Shown here piece by piece: positions 29,770 to 42,150 of a stretch of DNA of 64,000 nucleotides (positions within the stretch are counted from its first letter, which is position 1; the number at the start of each line of letters is the position of its first letter). This DNA comes from Kalaharituber pfeilii (taxonomy: Eukaryota > Ascomycota > Pezizomycetes > Pezizales > Pezizaceae): positions 1 to 64,000 of the forward strand of contig WHUZ01000019.1 of the NCBI GenBank assembly GCA_015179045.1, given 5' to 3'. The notes below the pieces were generated by a model. That model saw nothing but the letters and a program-made list of their open reading frames with translations. It searched no databases and was not told the DNA's origin. Position numbers and translations under genes: made by a program.

Positions 29770-30169
29770 CTACTATCCCCACCAAATCTGGCATCGTTGT
29801 GCACGGCATAGCCCTGAGGAAGAATTTGGACAACGTGCAACGATGGCTGACCATGAACAACAAAGACCTGAAGAAGATTGTCGGGATCAGATGGTTGAGG
29901 AAGAAAGAGGAGAAGGAAAGAAGACAAGCTCCATAGTGGTATACTTGGATGACCCAACAGGATATTAATAGGGTACGACTCGGCTCAAGGTGAGCCAGTA
30001 CGAGGCGGAAAGAGGATGGAGATGAGACAGACAGCTGGCCGCTCCCCCTGCAACACAATGGAAAACGCGGCATTACATGTCCCTAGATGATAGGTTTTCT
30101 TTGCTTTTAATAAACTCTCGCCATAGCCCGAAGGGTGGCCTGCGAGTATTAATAAAAAAAAAAAAAAAA
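29770..30169 (+). mobile_element. 5'-truncated ORF1-only element, 400 bp, 12-bp duplication
   Basis: Flanked by TACCGCAACTAT at 29758-29769 and 30170-30181. It encodes IVVHGIALRKNLDNVQRWL and KKIVGIRWLRKK, then (frameshifted) INRVRL and VSQYEAERG, followed by 3' UTR, CTCGCCATAGCCC, GTGGCCTGCGAGTATT and poly(A). The proline-rich part was not copied. Confidence 0.93.
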
Positions 30170-30224
30170 TACCGCAACTATAGGGGCTATGGTAAATTAG
30201 GTATATGAGAAACATGAGAAACAT

Positions 30225-30350
30225 GTTTTTTTTTTTTTTTTTATATATATATCATTACTCGCATACCGCCTGAAAGGCTATAGCGAGGTTTAAGTAAATA
30301 CATATAGGTGAGAAAAATAGGAAATATTAAAGTAGCATTAGTATGATAAT
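30225..30350 (-). mobile_element. Type A LINE tail with 3' UTR
   Basis: T run, CATTACTCGCATACCGCC and GGCTATAGCGAGG, then about 60 bp. TGAGAAACATG lies on both sides (ending at 30224, and again from about 30350), a likely duplication, though the right flank repeats that word. Confidence 0.75.
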
Positions 30351-30359
30351 TGAGAAACA

Positions 30360-32630
30360 TGAGAAAATATGAGAAACATGAGAACAAGAGAAATATAACA
30401 ACATTCCGCCCGATCTCGGATAACTAGCGGTCCACCCAGTCCATCAGTGCTGTAAGTCGGTCTCCTTCTCATTCTCCCCCTTGCGTGGCCTCATGAGTGC
30501 GTCGCTTCCTCCAGGCCATTCCCTTTTCGACACCCGGCATTTTTCTACTAGTTTAGAACTGTCATCCCTCCAGAATATCGACTGCTACAGGTCCCAAATA
30601 ACAACATCAGCATATTAACTGCTCAATAGTCAGAAATACAAAAGCGTTCCACTAGGGCAAAATTAGTGAAGAAAACCCCGTTAGGGGTTGCTGCTACCTC
30701 CGAAACTTGGGCACAAAGTCCATCTCATGCATAAGACCTTACCTGCCCATGCAGGGAGGAGGACACCTGGAGAGGCACGCAATATTGTACCGCATTTCAG
30801 GCCTCTAGCTGCTTTTCCAGCAGCTAAGGCTAATTAATGCTAGTTTCTGAATATTACACCAACATTGCAACAATGGACAGGTTACAGTAGCGTAACAATA
30901 ATAGAATAGATGCTAAGTTTGATCCTCACGAAGCCTGATATATCAATCGCTACTTGTCAGGTATCATGTCATATATATTTCACAATACCAGACTGGGCTC
31001 CGTCTGGTCTGCTAAGTAAGTTCTAAGGACCACTTCGAGCGGTGTTGTTATACATTGAGCTCAGCTTTGGTGCTATAGTTCTGAATGAAGCGGTAGTAAC
31101 AGTTAGCAAAACCTAGAGTTTGGCACTGTAGAGAGGCTATTTATGTAATTGCTGGTATGAAAACCTCAGAATTGGACTCTACCAAATGCAAACAATGCGA
31201 ATTGAATGATCATTCTCGGTCCACATTGTGACACCTGATATAGCCCAAGTATGCAGTCACGTTGACAGATTGTGAATCCCTACTCAATGTAACAGAAATG
31301 CTGTTGGTGGCCTAAAATCGACCTACACGAGTGATGATAGGGCATTTTATGGGAGTCCAGCAGTGGCAACCAGGAGTCGCTGGACTCAGTTTTGTGCGCT
31401 TTACTAATTTTGTAAGTGTGCATAGTTTCTCCGTTACAGCTTGGTATTATTTTCGATCGTACATCTACAGTGAATGTTCTGCAGTAGAGTCGATGGAGTT
31501 ATGATGAGATCAGATCTCTTAATCACTTCGCCCTAGCGGACTCATGATTTCAAGATGTTATAGTTTATTTTATGACAATATATTCGTGCACCGCACACAT
31601 GAGAAGTGCAGCATGATGCCTATGAAGTATCTTCAAAAAAATAGCAGGAAGTGAACGCGAAGAGAACATGCAACAAATCTTAACGAAATTTGACCCTAAA
31701 AGAACCCACCGGCCTAGTACCAGAGTTTGACAAACATAAGCAGAGTTACAACAAAACAAATAGACTATGTATTCTCAAACCAAGTACACTCAGGAACGAA
31801 AGCTCAGTACCTAGGACTGAGTACAACGAAGTCCAATTCGACGAGAACACGATGTCTCCCAACAGGAATGAAATGGTGCCGGGATAGAACCAAACAAGCA
31901 TCTATTTCTTCTCGCATGTACAGTGCTGGTGGCGGTAAACAACCTTACAAACCGCGTGGGTGAAGCGGCGAGAGTGCTAGTCTTGTACGTGATCTTTCGT
32001 GTCTGAGCACTCGTGAGTCAGAGGAAGAGGGCGAGGAAGAGGGTGAAGATCGTGAATCTCGAGACTGTTTTTGCGGTAGGGGCGCCACAGGTGGCAGCGG
32101 TGGAGGGGCAGATGGAACCATGGGTATCCCAACGGCCATGAAAAGCGTAAACATAGCACGCAACTCCAGTGTTGCTTCTGCTTTCCCCTTGTCCAACGCT
32201 CGAAGGGAAGAAACAGGCACTGAATCCTGTTGCTCTTGCGTGTTGACTCAGGATTGCTTTGGCAATGGGTTTCCGCGCTTTACCTCAACTCGTATACACT
32301 TACCCTCGTGATGCTGTTAAGAATGCTGCTGAGCTTTGCTGCTTATTGTGGTGTATAGTAGCAAGTATTTTTGCCTCTGTTTGAGATCGCGGAATGTAGT
32401 GATCTGTTCAATCATATTGCCATGTCCATTGTAAGCGTATGCGGATTTGAGAGACAGAAATATCATAATATTCTTACTACGGTTGAAAATCAACAATAAG
32501 TGAAACCGTCAAAGAGCAAGCCAGTTTAGAATCAAAGCCAGTTAAGTTCCCATACCAGAAAATTGACAAAAATAAGACGTGATGTTACAAAATAGGGGTA
32601 CAAGCAAGAAACACCTTACCCTGTATACCT
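30360..32630. other. Unassigned DNA, weak frames only
   Basis: No recognised gene. A minus frame at 32220-31945 (91 codons) is Pro/Ser-rich (PSAPPPLPPVAPLP) and might be a piece of a coding region, but nothing around it supports that. A CTTTTCCAGCAGCTAAGG-type palindrome and ordinary sequence make up the rest. Confidence 0.4.
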
Positions 32631-32693
32631 GCCCTGCTATGGCGAACAGCTACAAGCGGGGTCATGTGATACAAAAAAAAAAAAAAAAAAAAA
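32631..32693 (+). mobile_element. Solo type B LINE tail, 63 bp, 13-bp duplication
   Basis: GCCCTGCTATGGCGAACAGC, TACAAGCGGGGTCATGTGAT and an A run, between ACCCTGTATACCT (32618-32630) and ACCCTGCATACCT (32694-32706). Confidence 0.93.
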
Positions 32694-32706
32694 ACCCTGC
32701 ATACCT

Positions 32707-33790
32707 CAACCTTTGTACCTAAGATATTACTTGCTACAACAACAGGATGACCTCCCTTCCCAATATCATTGTTACTAAAGTCCGAGGATTTGTAAAGCCA
32801 TAAAATAGCTTCGGGTTGTATAGCCAATCCCATTGTTGTTCCAAATGTGTGTTCTTGTCGCGGGTGTTCCAACTGTAGTGTTGAGACTCTCTAAAGTGTC
32901 GAGATGGAAGTAAATAGAGCTTTTGTATGCATTGTAGCTCTATATCTCTCACATCAGAAGTTGGAGGTCTTAAAACGGGAGGCCTTAATATTCAGGGTGT
33001 GAAGTACAGCTAAGCGACACTAAGCACTCCAACTAGGATGCGTAAGTATTCACTCTTCTACCTCAATAGTAGCTGCATTGCCTATCTTTTACATTGGCCG
33101 AGAAGCATATTTGATTGTCATCTCTTTACCCAAACTAGATTAAGGATGCGATATCGGCAGGATTCGGCAGAGTGACCTATTACATATAGCTATTCCTTGA
33201 ACTGGTGAGACACAGATTGCGGTTCATTAGTAGATGTTCGAAGTTCCCCTATTCTCAAAGCCAATGCCTTTAAATTTCGTTCTGCTATTATGGCTTGAAA
33301 CAACTTCGTCCGTGGTCAGAACTTATACTTGTCTAAGAGGTAGTTAAAAGCTACTGATGTACAGTGAGTTGTGTCCCCCAGATCTAATGGATACCCTGGT
33401 AAACAGCGTTCATGAAGACATCCTGCCATCATTAGTCACTAATTAAAGGGGACAATGTGCTCTAGTTGATGTTCGCAGGTGTCGTTGATAAATTAGCAGT
33501 TGACGTATGTTGTAACGCAACCTAGTGCTCTCTATTTTCCGACTGCCGAGTTACATGAGTAGTCAATATTCATTTAGGAGTGGGATGTCAGTTGCTGGGT
33601 CATTCATCCGCTCCCACTTACCAAATATCGACATTATTACTGTTTGCAAATATAGCCATTGTTTATTCCCACATTACTATCCGAGATTGTGGGTCCTATG
33701 TCGGTTTTGTTTTTCTCCCTATACTACTATTGGATATCGTGGGTTATAGGTCGTCCTTTTTCTTCTTTGATTTCATGCGAATATCTCCTT
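32707..33790. other. Unassigned DNA
   Basis: No gene, repeat or RNA recognised. Confidence 0.4.
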
Positions 33791-33792
33791 TG

Positions 33793-33855
33793 TAAGCAAT
33801 CTTGCCATAGCCCATAGGGCGGCATGCGAGTAATGACAAAAAAGAAGAAAATAAA
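33793..33855 (+). mobile_element. Solo type A LINE tail
   Basis: CTTGCCATAGCCCATAGGGC, GGCATGCGAGTAATGAC and an A-rich end with interspersed G and T. Flanking duplication not recognised. Confidence 0.75.
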
Positions 33856-34117
33856 ATATAGCCATAATATTTTCTCGTTCCTACCTGCATAGAGTGTTAT
33901 CATAGTGGGCATACGCGTTCTCCCAAGATAAACTCCTATAGACATAAATGGATGAATACATCTAGAGATGCAAAGAAACCTTGGGTGGTGCCTATAAGGG
34001 CATAGTTCACTGAATGGTGCAGTAGTCATTCTATGTACAGACGAACAGCAACTGTGTTCCAAAAAGATGATGCCGCAGGAGCTTCATAACTGGCTGAGAC
34101 TGCTCGAGATATGAATT

Positions 34118-34737
34118 TTACCTTTTTTAATTTTTTTTTATTTATTTATTTATTTATTTTTTTTGATCACGTAACCCCATATACAAGCACTCAGCCTATG
34201 GCAGGACCCCTTTATTACCCGGAGGCAGGTCTGTGACACCGGATTGTGGGCCGGATCACCCATGCTACTTATCTATCTACACGACTTCACCGTGGCTGCA
34301 GATGAACAAATGCAGACAGACAGTGGACCAAGCACAATAATATACACAATAGGTTCTGGATCCTCTCCAGCCCTACCCACCTGCTTTCATTTGTCTTTCC
34401 TTTCCCTATCCTACTCATACGCACCCCATCTGTACATCTTATCTCCGATGCGTATAGTCTCTGGTATTTGACTAGTCCTATCTGCCCCCTCCAGGTAAAC
34501 AACAATAGAACTAGTCGCCTTTCTCTCCCTCCTCTCTTGCTTCAACAGCTATCTAGCTCCAGCGATTTTTGTATATAGTTTATTATCTGCCTCCAACCAC
34601 TTCCAAACATTCTCCAATCTCTTGGTCACTGCTATCCCATAAATTACAATTGCTAAAGTCGCAGGTCATAGTTCTGGCTTATTTGGTAAAACGGGCTTAC
34701 TCTTTGTAGTGGAAGTGGCCTTGGAGGTGGTGGTCTT
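34118..34737 (-). mobile_element. ORF1-only LINE derivative with type C tail
   Basis: Minus strand: RRM-like fragment VIYGIAVTKRLENVWKWLEA, SSIVVYLEGADRTSQIPETI and MYRWGAYE, with in-frame stops, then AGGGGTCCTGCCATAGGCTG (type C tail) and an A-rich end with AAAT repeats. It abuts LINE-C RNase H sequence in the opposite orientation. The domain is the same as in type A elements but diverged, showing that each tail family has an ORF1-only partner. Confidence 0.75.
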
Positions 34738-36400
34738 TCCTTTGTTAGTTCGAAAAAGAAAAAAGGAAAGGGAGCGTGCAGGGTTTGAGAAGGGCAAATT
34801 CGTAAAGTGGGGCAGGAGAGCACTCACAAATTACACATGGCTGCGGACTGGAAAAGGCGGAGCTATGTGGAGGAGGATAGTCAGTGGCGAGGAGGTACAA
34901 TGCACATGTGGTGAATCTCGAGTCGGTGGAGATATTCGTGTATGAGAAAAAGGAAAGGGCGGAGTTCCGAGCCTTAAGGTTGACATGGGAACCACTCTCG
35001 GACCCAACATTAGATACGAGGTACTTGAGAGGTACACTGTCACACCGAAAACCCCTCCCGATACACGTATTCCCATTCTAACAGAGCGACCTGAGCATGG
35101 AGGGATGGGAGGAGATAATCAGGAGGGAGGAAGATGAAGGATGGGTAAGTATATACATAGACAGAAGCCACATGGACGAATCAACAGGAGCCGAGATATC
35201 TACCCGGTCAAAGGACGAATCGTCTACCTTAGAAGAATGAGCACCGTCAACGATGAGGAGATGCTCGTGGTTAGTCAGGCACTCAGACAGGAGGGAGAAG
35301 TGATAATAGTCACCGACTTCCGTACGGCAATATCGAGACTTCAGAAAATAGCCAATGGGGTCCCAAACATGGAAGGTACCTCCCAGGAGGTTAGGGAACT
35401 GTGGGAGAGGACGATAGCCAGAGGGGACCACGACCTAGCGGTGCTATAAGTAAAAGCACACAAGGGAGTAAGAGGCAACGAGAAGGCAGACAGGGCGGCG
35501 AAGGTAGGCACCGCCCTACAATGCGAAGAAGAGATAGCTACAGAGGCGGGGATCCACCAAGAAGCTAAAACCCTCAGAGCCAAAGAAAGAAATTGCCTAC
35601 AACTAACATATCGACCGCTACAACAGATAGACAACCGTAAAAGGATCTCCATTTTAGCAAGCATTCTTGGAAACAAGGGACTCAAAGAATGGAGATACGG
35701 CATAGGCAAGGCAGACTCACCGAAGTGCCGATGGTGCGGAAAGGCCTCGGAGAACTTTACACATATAGCAAGAGATTGCCAGGCATGGAAGCGAAAGACC
35801 CAAGAAGGGGCGGAGTATTTGACGCAGCCGGGAAAGGGTATCAATATCGCGGAAATACTGGAATGGGCATGGCAGGACTGAATTCTTTAGGTTTCTATTT
35901 TCTCTTTTTTATTTTTTATTTTTTATAATTTTTTATAATTTTATTTTATTTTATTTTATTTTAATAAGATCTCGCCATAGCCTTTTAGGCGGCATGCAAG
36001 TAATGAAATAAAAAAAAATAAAAAAAAAACATGTGGTGAGGCATGGAGTGCTGAGCATATAGTATTCAGATGCACAGAACTAGAGCGGCCCCAGAGGAAG
36101 AACAAAGATGGGGCCCATGTCACCTGGCAGTCCTGGGAGGATCTAGAGGAGAAAGGCTGGAAGCAAGAAGGCGTGGAAGGCGACCCGGTCGAGTACTGGT
36201 TTGCCTGCCTCAATCTGGGGTAGCCGGGAACCAGGGGATGGAGGGCACTAGGTGCTCAAGGTGTGTATGTAGATTCCGTAGTTAGTTGTCGCAAACCTGG
36301 CTCGGGTATATAGGTCCCTGCCATAGGCTGGTAGCCTGTATGCAGGGTTATGGTGGAGTGTACCTAGAAGGGACTACTTGTTACATTCCGTCGTGCACTG
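34738..36400 (+). pseudogene. LINE-C ORF2 3' end, interrupted by LINE-A
   Basis: Reads RAGFEKGKFVKWGRRALTNY, TWLRTGKGGAMWRRIV and CTCGE, then after the insertion (34915-36028) AEHIVFRCTELERPQ and PVEYWFACLNLG with stop at about 36222. Nearly identical to the LINE-C copy at 44297-44653. A type C tail (GCCATAGGCTGGTAGCCTG) follows at 36318; no poly(A) remains. Confidence 0.88.
34915..36028 (+). mobile_element. 5'-truncated LINE-A, 1.1 kb, 11-bp duplication
   Basis: Flanked by ACATGTGGTGA at 34904-34914 and 36029-36039. Encodes the end of ORF2: RNase H pieces (VSIYIDRSHMDESTGAEI, VIIVTDF, VKAHKGVRGNEKADRAAK) and the terminal cluster CRWCGKASENFTHIARDC, ending ILEWAWQD and stop at 35881. The first catalytic motif has DRS instead of DGS and the second DF instead of DS. 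Ends with TCTCGCCATAGCC, AGGCGGCATGCAAGTAATG and poly(A): this ties tail A to a LINE with its own ORF2. Confidence 0.93.
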
Positions 36401-36411
36401 ACTAATACACC

Positions 36412-36444
<33 letters not shown>

Positions 36445-37070
36445 TTAGGTGGGGGGAGGGGAAGGGGGGGGGGGGGTGTACCCTAGACACAGGCTCCCCA
36501 GTTGGCCTCAGTCCGCTTTCTGGCACTGTCAGGCCCTGACCAACACACTTACATTTGGCATCTCATCTTTGCAATAGAGAGATTGGACAATCTGGAGCTC
36601 ATAAGTATTTGGTATTATTCTATCAGTGTTTTATTATGAGCTTAACTCTAATGAATTTTTTTAGGGCAGCTGCAAAATGCTATACTAATGATCATTGTGA
36701 GTATAACTTCAAAGCATTATGATTGACAATTCCATGCAGCCTTGAGTCTGTTTCCAATATAGCAATCATTTTGTATAAATATTATGCATACATATCACTA
36801 TGGTAGTAACAAAGGAATATATGGATCATTTCCAAATAGAGTAAGAATTTTCTGTACTAGTACTGATCTAGCATTCTTGGCACGTTGCATTTTTCAGCTC
36901 TCCCATACAAAGTGCCTCCTTTTCAATCTGCTTCTACATATTTATTAATTTTTTTTTTTTTTTTAATAGAGGACATTAAAGTGTAGAGCAGACAAAATAC
37001 TACGTATTAATGTCCTTTAGGTTTCAATCAGATGTGGTTTGATAATATAGTAGCACTTTAAACGTGGTGG
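36401..37070. other. Unassigned DNA with homopolymer runs
   Basis: A 27-base T run at 36416-36442 is followed by a G-rich stretch (GGTGGGGGGAGGGG), and another T run lies at 36950-36964 before TTAATAGAGGACATTAAAG. Neither T run carries a known tail. ACTACGTATTAATGTCCTTTA near 37000 pairs with TAGAGGACATTAAAG. Confidence 0.45.
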
Positions 37071-37076
37071 CTATAA

Positions 37077-37421
37077 GTGGTCCCTTATAGGTATACTCTA
37101 CCATACGTCTTTAGGTTATATGGGTTACCCGGATCCATTATCTCTGACAGGGGGACCCAGTTTACTTCCGAATTTTCTAGAACCCTCTGCAAGCTTCTCG
37201 GCATCCAGCAAAAACTTTCCACCAGCTTTCACCCTCAGACCGATAGCCAGACAGAACGAGTCAATGCAATCCTTAAACAATATTTACGAGGATACTGCAA
37301 CTATCAACAAGACAATTGGTCTGAACTTGTCACCTTGGCCGAGTTCACATACAACAATACCCTGTTCTCCACTACTAGAGTAACTCTGTTCTTTACCAAT
37401 TACGGCTACCACCCTCGCTAG
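37077..37421 (+). pseudogene. Ty3/gypsy integrase fragment
   Basis: GLPGSIISDRGTQFTSEFSR, STSFHPQTDSQTERVNAIL and EFTYNNTLFSTTRVT cover the second Asp and the Glu of the DDE core and the following helix. Upstream parts are missing; the right side is cut by LINE-C within YGYHPR. Confidence 0.88.
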
Positions 37422-37425
37422 AATT

Positions 37426-40400
37426 ATGGGGCAAGATAAAGGAAGAGGAAAGAAAGAGGCAGGCAGATTAATATCTAGAATGGAATGTGAAGGGAATGTG
37501 GGGCTATTTCACCCAGTAAAGGAGTGGGAACAGAGATTTATAGTGATCACTGGAGGCAGGCAATTCGATGTGGAAGGGGCCACAGAGTGGTGCCAATTCA
37601 CAGGATACCAGACTGCAAAGGTAGAGGACGCACTTCAGCAGGCTGTAAGAAATGCAACAGCCCTTTTGACTACAAAGGGGGCAGTAGAAGTGCATGAGGT
37701 ATGGAGCTAAGCAGAGGTTAGCTAACAGTTTATATTTTTTTTTTTTTTTTTTTATTTTATTACTCGCATGCCGCCCTGTGGGCTATGGCGAGGTATATAT
37801 TAAAGGAAAAGAAAAGAGTAACACACTAACTACATTAACTACATGTGATTCCCGAGGTATTCAAAGTGATTCGGGTGGGGTGAGGAGATGCATCAAGCCT
37901 ACTTCTTCCCTCTGTCCTGCTCGTATGTCTCTGAACGCAACCATCTTCCTTTAAGCCTGACCTTCTCAGCCTCCCTCTGTATCTTTAGGTATAGAACCAC
38001 CGAACTTGTCTTCTTTCCTTCGTCTATCAAAGTGGTCTTTTTTCAGAGCCACCTGATGCCCATTATCTCGCCTAACTCCTTATTGTCTGATTCCAGCCAT
38101 TTCCTTACCTTGTTGAGGTCTTTTCTCAAGGTAACGCCGTGTATGACAAGGCCATATGTCTTTGTTTGGACTCGTTGGGGCGGGGGCGGGGGCGGGGCGT
38201 GGGCTAAGTCGGATGAGGTTTGTGCTAGGTGTCGGGGCCGAGGTTGTGGTCAGCGTTGTGGGTGTGGCTGCGGAAGCCGCCGGAAAGGAAGCTTGTGTTG
38301 TCTGGGACGCCAGCTTCTTTCCCTTCCTCTTCTTCCTAGAGGGGGTAGGTTGTGGTAGTACCGAGGGGCTAAGACCCAATGGCTGTGTCGGTGTTGGTAC
38401 CGCTGGGATGTCTATCGGTGGCGAGGTCGTCGGGATGTCTACTGCACGTACAGCGAGTAAAGCAGCATGGGTTGAATGGGTACATATTATCAGGGAGGGA
38501 ATTATGATACAGGAGGGAGAGGCTGAACAAGGAAATAAGGTGAGAGTTATCAGAGAAGATGACATTAAGGATGTCATCTATGTAGGTAGTAGAGTAACTA
38601 AAACAATTCAAACCCCTCACTACAGAAAGAGCGGTCTCGACTAGCAGGAAACTGAAAGCAGTGAGCAGATAGAGGTAGACTTTGAGACCCACATCATAGT
38701 AGATGGTACCAGGAAATGGAAGCGCGATGGTGAGTTGGCTGGAGATCAACTAGTGAGAGAGACTCTTAAATTGAAGGACAGCAGCAAAGTGGAGAAAGCA
38801 AAGGAAGTAGAAAAAATAGAGGAAGTAGAAGTAGAGGAACCTGGGGAGCTGGAAGGAGCAGATGCAATCTAAGTTCTACAATTGCTGCATGACCTTAAGA
38901 TCCTCAAAGAAGCATGGGAAAAGCGTAAGGGAGCAGGAGCAGTACGAAGCGCATCAGGTGTTGGCGATGCTGCAGCCCGATTAGGTGACATTATTGAAAA
39001 TCGAAAAGGAGCTGATGGCAAAAGGTGGAGAGAAGTAGAAGACTTCTTGAGAACTGAAAAGTAGCTTGAAGACAAAGTTGAGGCACTACGAGAGTGTGAA
39101 AAGTGGTGGAAGAAGGAAAAGGAAAACCAGAAGGGAAGAGAAACAAGTGCAATCAATCAAAGGCTCAGAAGGTTGGAAGAGAGTCTTGCAAGTGTAGTTG
39201 TCAAGCTAGGAGTTACCTCCATCGAGGAAAAAGATGCAGCAAAATGGAAGGAGAAGGAAGTCAAGAAGAGGAACTGTGAGGTTGAGGCAAGAAGAGCAGC
39301 TGAGAAGGCCTTAGCAAAAGTGAAAGCGCTAGAAGAAAAGGATCAAGCCCAACGAAAGAAGTCAGAAAAGGATACCCAAGAGGCAGCAGATCAAGAAAAA
39401 CAAAGATTGGATATAGTACAGGCTGCAAAAATTGCAGCTGATAAAGCAGATGTGGAACTTAAGAGAAAAGAGCTCGCAGTCTATGATATAAAGAAGAAAA
39501 GTAGCACAGCTGTAGAGATAAGGAAAGTAGAAGAGGAGGTATAGGAAGCTGCTACAAAGGCTTCGGAGGCCAGAGTAGCTGCAGAACATGCAGAAACAGG
39601 TACAACCAGAGCTGAGGGTAGCTCCTGGCAGATAGTTGGCACTACTAAGATGCGCAAGTGGGTGATGATTTCACTACACAAGGAGGTATCAGCAGGTACA
39701 ACAGAGAAAGCAAAACAAAAACAATTAGAAGCAGCAAATACAGCTCTTTGAGCATTAGAATGAGAGGAGAAGAGAAGGCTCTTCCGAGTAGTAGGTATCA
39801 AGAAGAATGCCATGGTTTCAAGGTATGAGAGGAGATGGCGTATCATTGAAGCACCCTGGGTGATGGAAGAAGCAGAAGTAGTAAGAATACTACAGTGTCA
39901 GCTGGAGGCTGTATTTGGAGGGGACCTACTGAATGTTTGGGCTGAGCAATCAGGGACAGTTCCCCTAATCGCGAAGGGAGTTCCTGCAGAGGGGCTCTCT
40001 AATAGAAGGCAGCTGCATAAGGCCCTTGCAGCAGAAAACATAACTACTAGTGGCATTTTCGGAGCGAGATGGCTGGAGAGAGATGGCTCAAATACATGGC
40101 AAATAATGAGAACTACAGCAGTTAAGTTTGAGGTAACCAGTATATAGGAAGCAGAAAGACTAGTTAAAGAGGGAGTGAAGCTTAGAAATGACCTCCGAAA
40201 GGTAGAAGTTTACAAGCCACTAGTAGTGAGAGGGTCTACACCTGCTAAAGGAGGAGTAAATGCAAGCTCTCTACTAGTACCAGTACCAACACCAGTATCA
40301 GTACCAGCAGCAGCCTTCGAAAGAACATGCTGGCAGTGTGGCAGGAAGGGATATCAGCAGAGAGAGTGCACACACCAGCCGCCGAGGGCCTACCAAAGTC

Positions 40401-40564
40401 AGAAACAACAGGGAGTCAAAGCAGGCAGTAGGACGTGCTGGCCGTGTGGTGGTATGGGGCACCAGCGAAGGAAGTGTGCAACTGTATCTACTAGAGACTC
40501 TTTGAAGAGGCCAGGGCTAGGGCCAGAGCTGGCGAGCTATATGCTAGCAGGGAAGTGGTTCTGA
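37426..40564 (+). pseudogene. LINE-C ORF1: coiled coil and zinc knuckles
   Basis: N-terminal part 37426-37710 (VGLFHPVKEWEQRFIVITGG, GATEWCQFTGYQTAKVEDAL), then an insertion, then a long frame from 38650 to 40564. A Lys/Glu/Ala-rich coiled coil spans 39200-39720. A possible RRM-like region with WLERDGSNTW follows, and two zinc knuckles: CWQCGRKGYQQREC (His replaced by Tyr) and CWPCGGMGHQRRKC. Stops at about 38871, 39062, 39542, 39749 and 40146 are all in one frame without frameshift; several fit C-to-T changes (CAG or CGA to TAG or TGA). ORF1 would package LINE RNA. Confidence 0.82.
37735..38455 (-). mobile_element. ORF1-only LINE derivative in LINE-C ORF1
   Basis: T run and type A tail (TTACTCGCATGCCGCCCTGT) at the left. 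The minus strand encodes the RRM-like domain in broken frames (LVIHGVTLRKDL, GEIMGIRWL, SSVVLYLK-like), and upstream a Pro/Thr-rich linker with a LGLSPSVLPQPTPSRKKRKG motif. The right boundary is inferred from where LINE-C coding sequence resumes. Confidence 0.65.
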
Positions 40565-41094
40565 CGTAATGGTTACTGAACAGAGGATGAAGGTGGCATT
40601 CCAGAATGTTGGAGGTTCTCTCAGAAATAGTGATATTATTCTGGAATAGGCAAATAGAGAGAAAGTAGATGTGATCTTTATAGGAGAAGCATAGGTTGCA
40701 GAGAAAGGAGGAGAGTGGGTCACAACAAGATATCCAGCTTATGAGGTCATCAGCCAAGTTGAGAGTGGCAAGAGGGTAGTGGCTCATGCAAGGAAAGGGA
40801 CCCAGGAGTAGAAAGTGATTGAAGAGACGAAAGGGTGGGTCTGGTGTGAGGTAGAAGGAGGTGGCAGAGCGGGAGGAGTATATATCCACCCAGATATGAA
40901 TTTGGAGACCTTGCAGGATTGGATAGACAGATGGGGAAGGCTGAGAGGCCCAGGAGGTCTGCAGTCTAGTACAGTACTACTGGGGGACTTTAATGCATAC
41001 CATCCAGCATGGTCCAAACTAGACAGAGGGCCTGACCCAAGGGGAACGGCACTCAAAGAGGGTTTGGAAGGCATAGGCTAGCTTCTGGTAACAA

Positions 41095-41247
41095 TTTTTT
41101 TTTTTTTTTTTTTTTTATTTCATTAATCGCATGCCGCCCTAAGAGCTATGGCGATGTTTAGTTACATAACGAAATTCATACGAAATTCACGCGCCCGCTC
41201 CAGAGTTACTCTCCTCCTGCCCACTCTAAAATTTCCCGTATGTTTCT
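41095..41247 (-). mobile_element. LINE-A 3' end in LINE-C endonuclease, 13-bp duplication
   Basis: Flanks CTTCTGGTAACAA (41082-41094) and CTTCTGGAAACAA (41248-41260). On the minus strand it encodes RNIREILEWAGGE and stop, the last codons of LINE-A ORF2, then 3' UTR, ATCGCCATAGCTCTTAGGGC, GGCATGCGATTAATG and poly(A). Confidence 0.92.
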
Positions 41248-41949
41248 CTTCTGGAAACAAGGAAAGGGGTTTCAACATGGGCAAGAGAAGTTGAAGAGCA
41301 GGTCAGAAAGAGTGTTCTAGATCTAGTCTAGAAGTATGGGGAATTTGGATGGCAAAACGAAGATCCAGAGTGGTTATGTGGAGACCATGCAGTAGTCTGG
41401 GGGACTTGTAGTAGCAGCCAAGGCAAAACTGAAATAAGAAGAGGAGTAGATTGGGATAAGGCAGAAGATTTGATCCAAGAAATCATGCAAAAGAAGGCTT
41501 CAGACCAATGGGAGTGGTACCGAAGCCTTGGGGGAGAGACTGCATATGAGAAGACCTGCAAGCTTCGAGAGAGTCTGAAGAGGGAGATACGTGCATCATT
41601 AAGAAGTAAGTTGTGGTGGGATAAGGAGGTAGAAGAGGCAGCGAAGGCAGTGAGGAAGGAGGGCCGAGGGGGAAGGTACAGGGAGCCAAAGCATGGGAGA
41701 GAGCCAGACTCCTACGGTGGAAAGAGCGGGTTAAGACCCTCAAGTATATCATAAGACGAAAGAAAAAGGAGTGCTGGGAACAGTTTATAGAGGAACACAG
41801 CTCTAAGGACCCATGGGATGTGATCCAAGTAGCAAAGACCTTGGAAGTTAAGAGGAAAAATGGGTGACCTTCTAGGTGACAATAGTGATATATGGAGGAC
41901 AGACGAGGAGAAGGTGAGAGGCCTGGTACAGAGAAACTTCAAATATCAG

Positions 41950-42150
41950 GTGACGTCGGATCCACCAGCAGTGTCAACCTCACCAGCAGCATTAACTTCA
42001 CTGGCAGTATCAAATTCACCAGCAATATCAAATCCAAATTTACTAGCGGTATCGAATTCGCCAGCGACATCGAATTCGACGAGCAGTGTCGAATTCGCCG
42101 GTAGTACCGAATTCACCAGTAGTGTCGCATTTGCTGGCAGGCGTTGAATT
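41950..42150 (+). repeat. Coding minisatellite, about 21 bp unit, in LINE-C ORF2
   Basis: Repeats of the type GCAGTATCAAATTCACCAGC and GGTATCGAATTCGCCAGC give a peptide of SPAVSNS-like 7-residue repeats between the endonuclease and the reverse transcriptase. Other LINEs in the window (LINE-B at 54200) lack it. Confidence 0.8.

Noticed and set aside
31945..32220. A Pro/Ser-rich minus frame as a gene
   Set aside because: 91 codons, low complexity, no domain and no supporting context.
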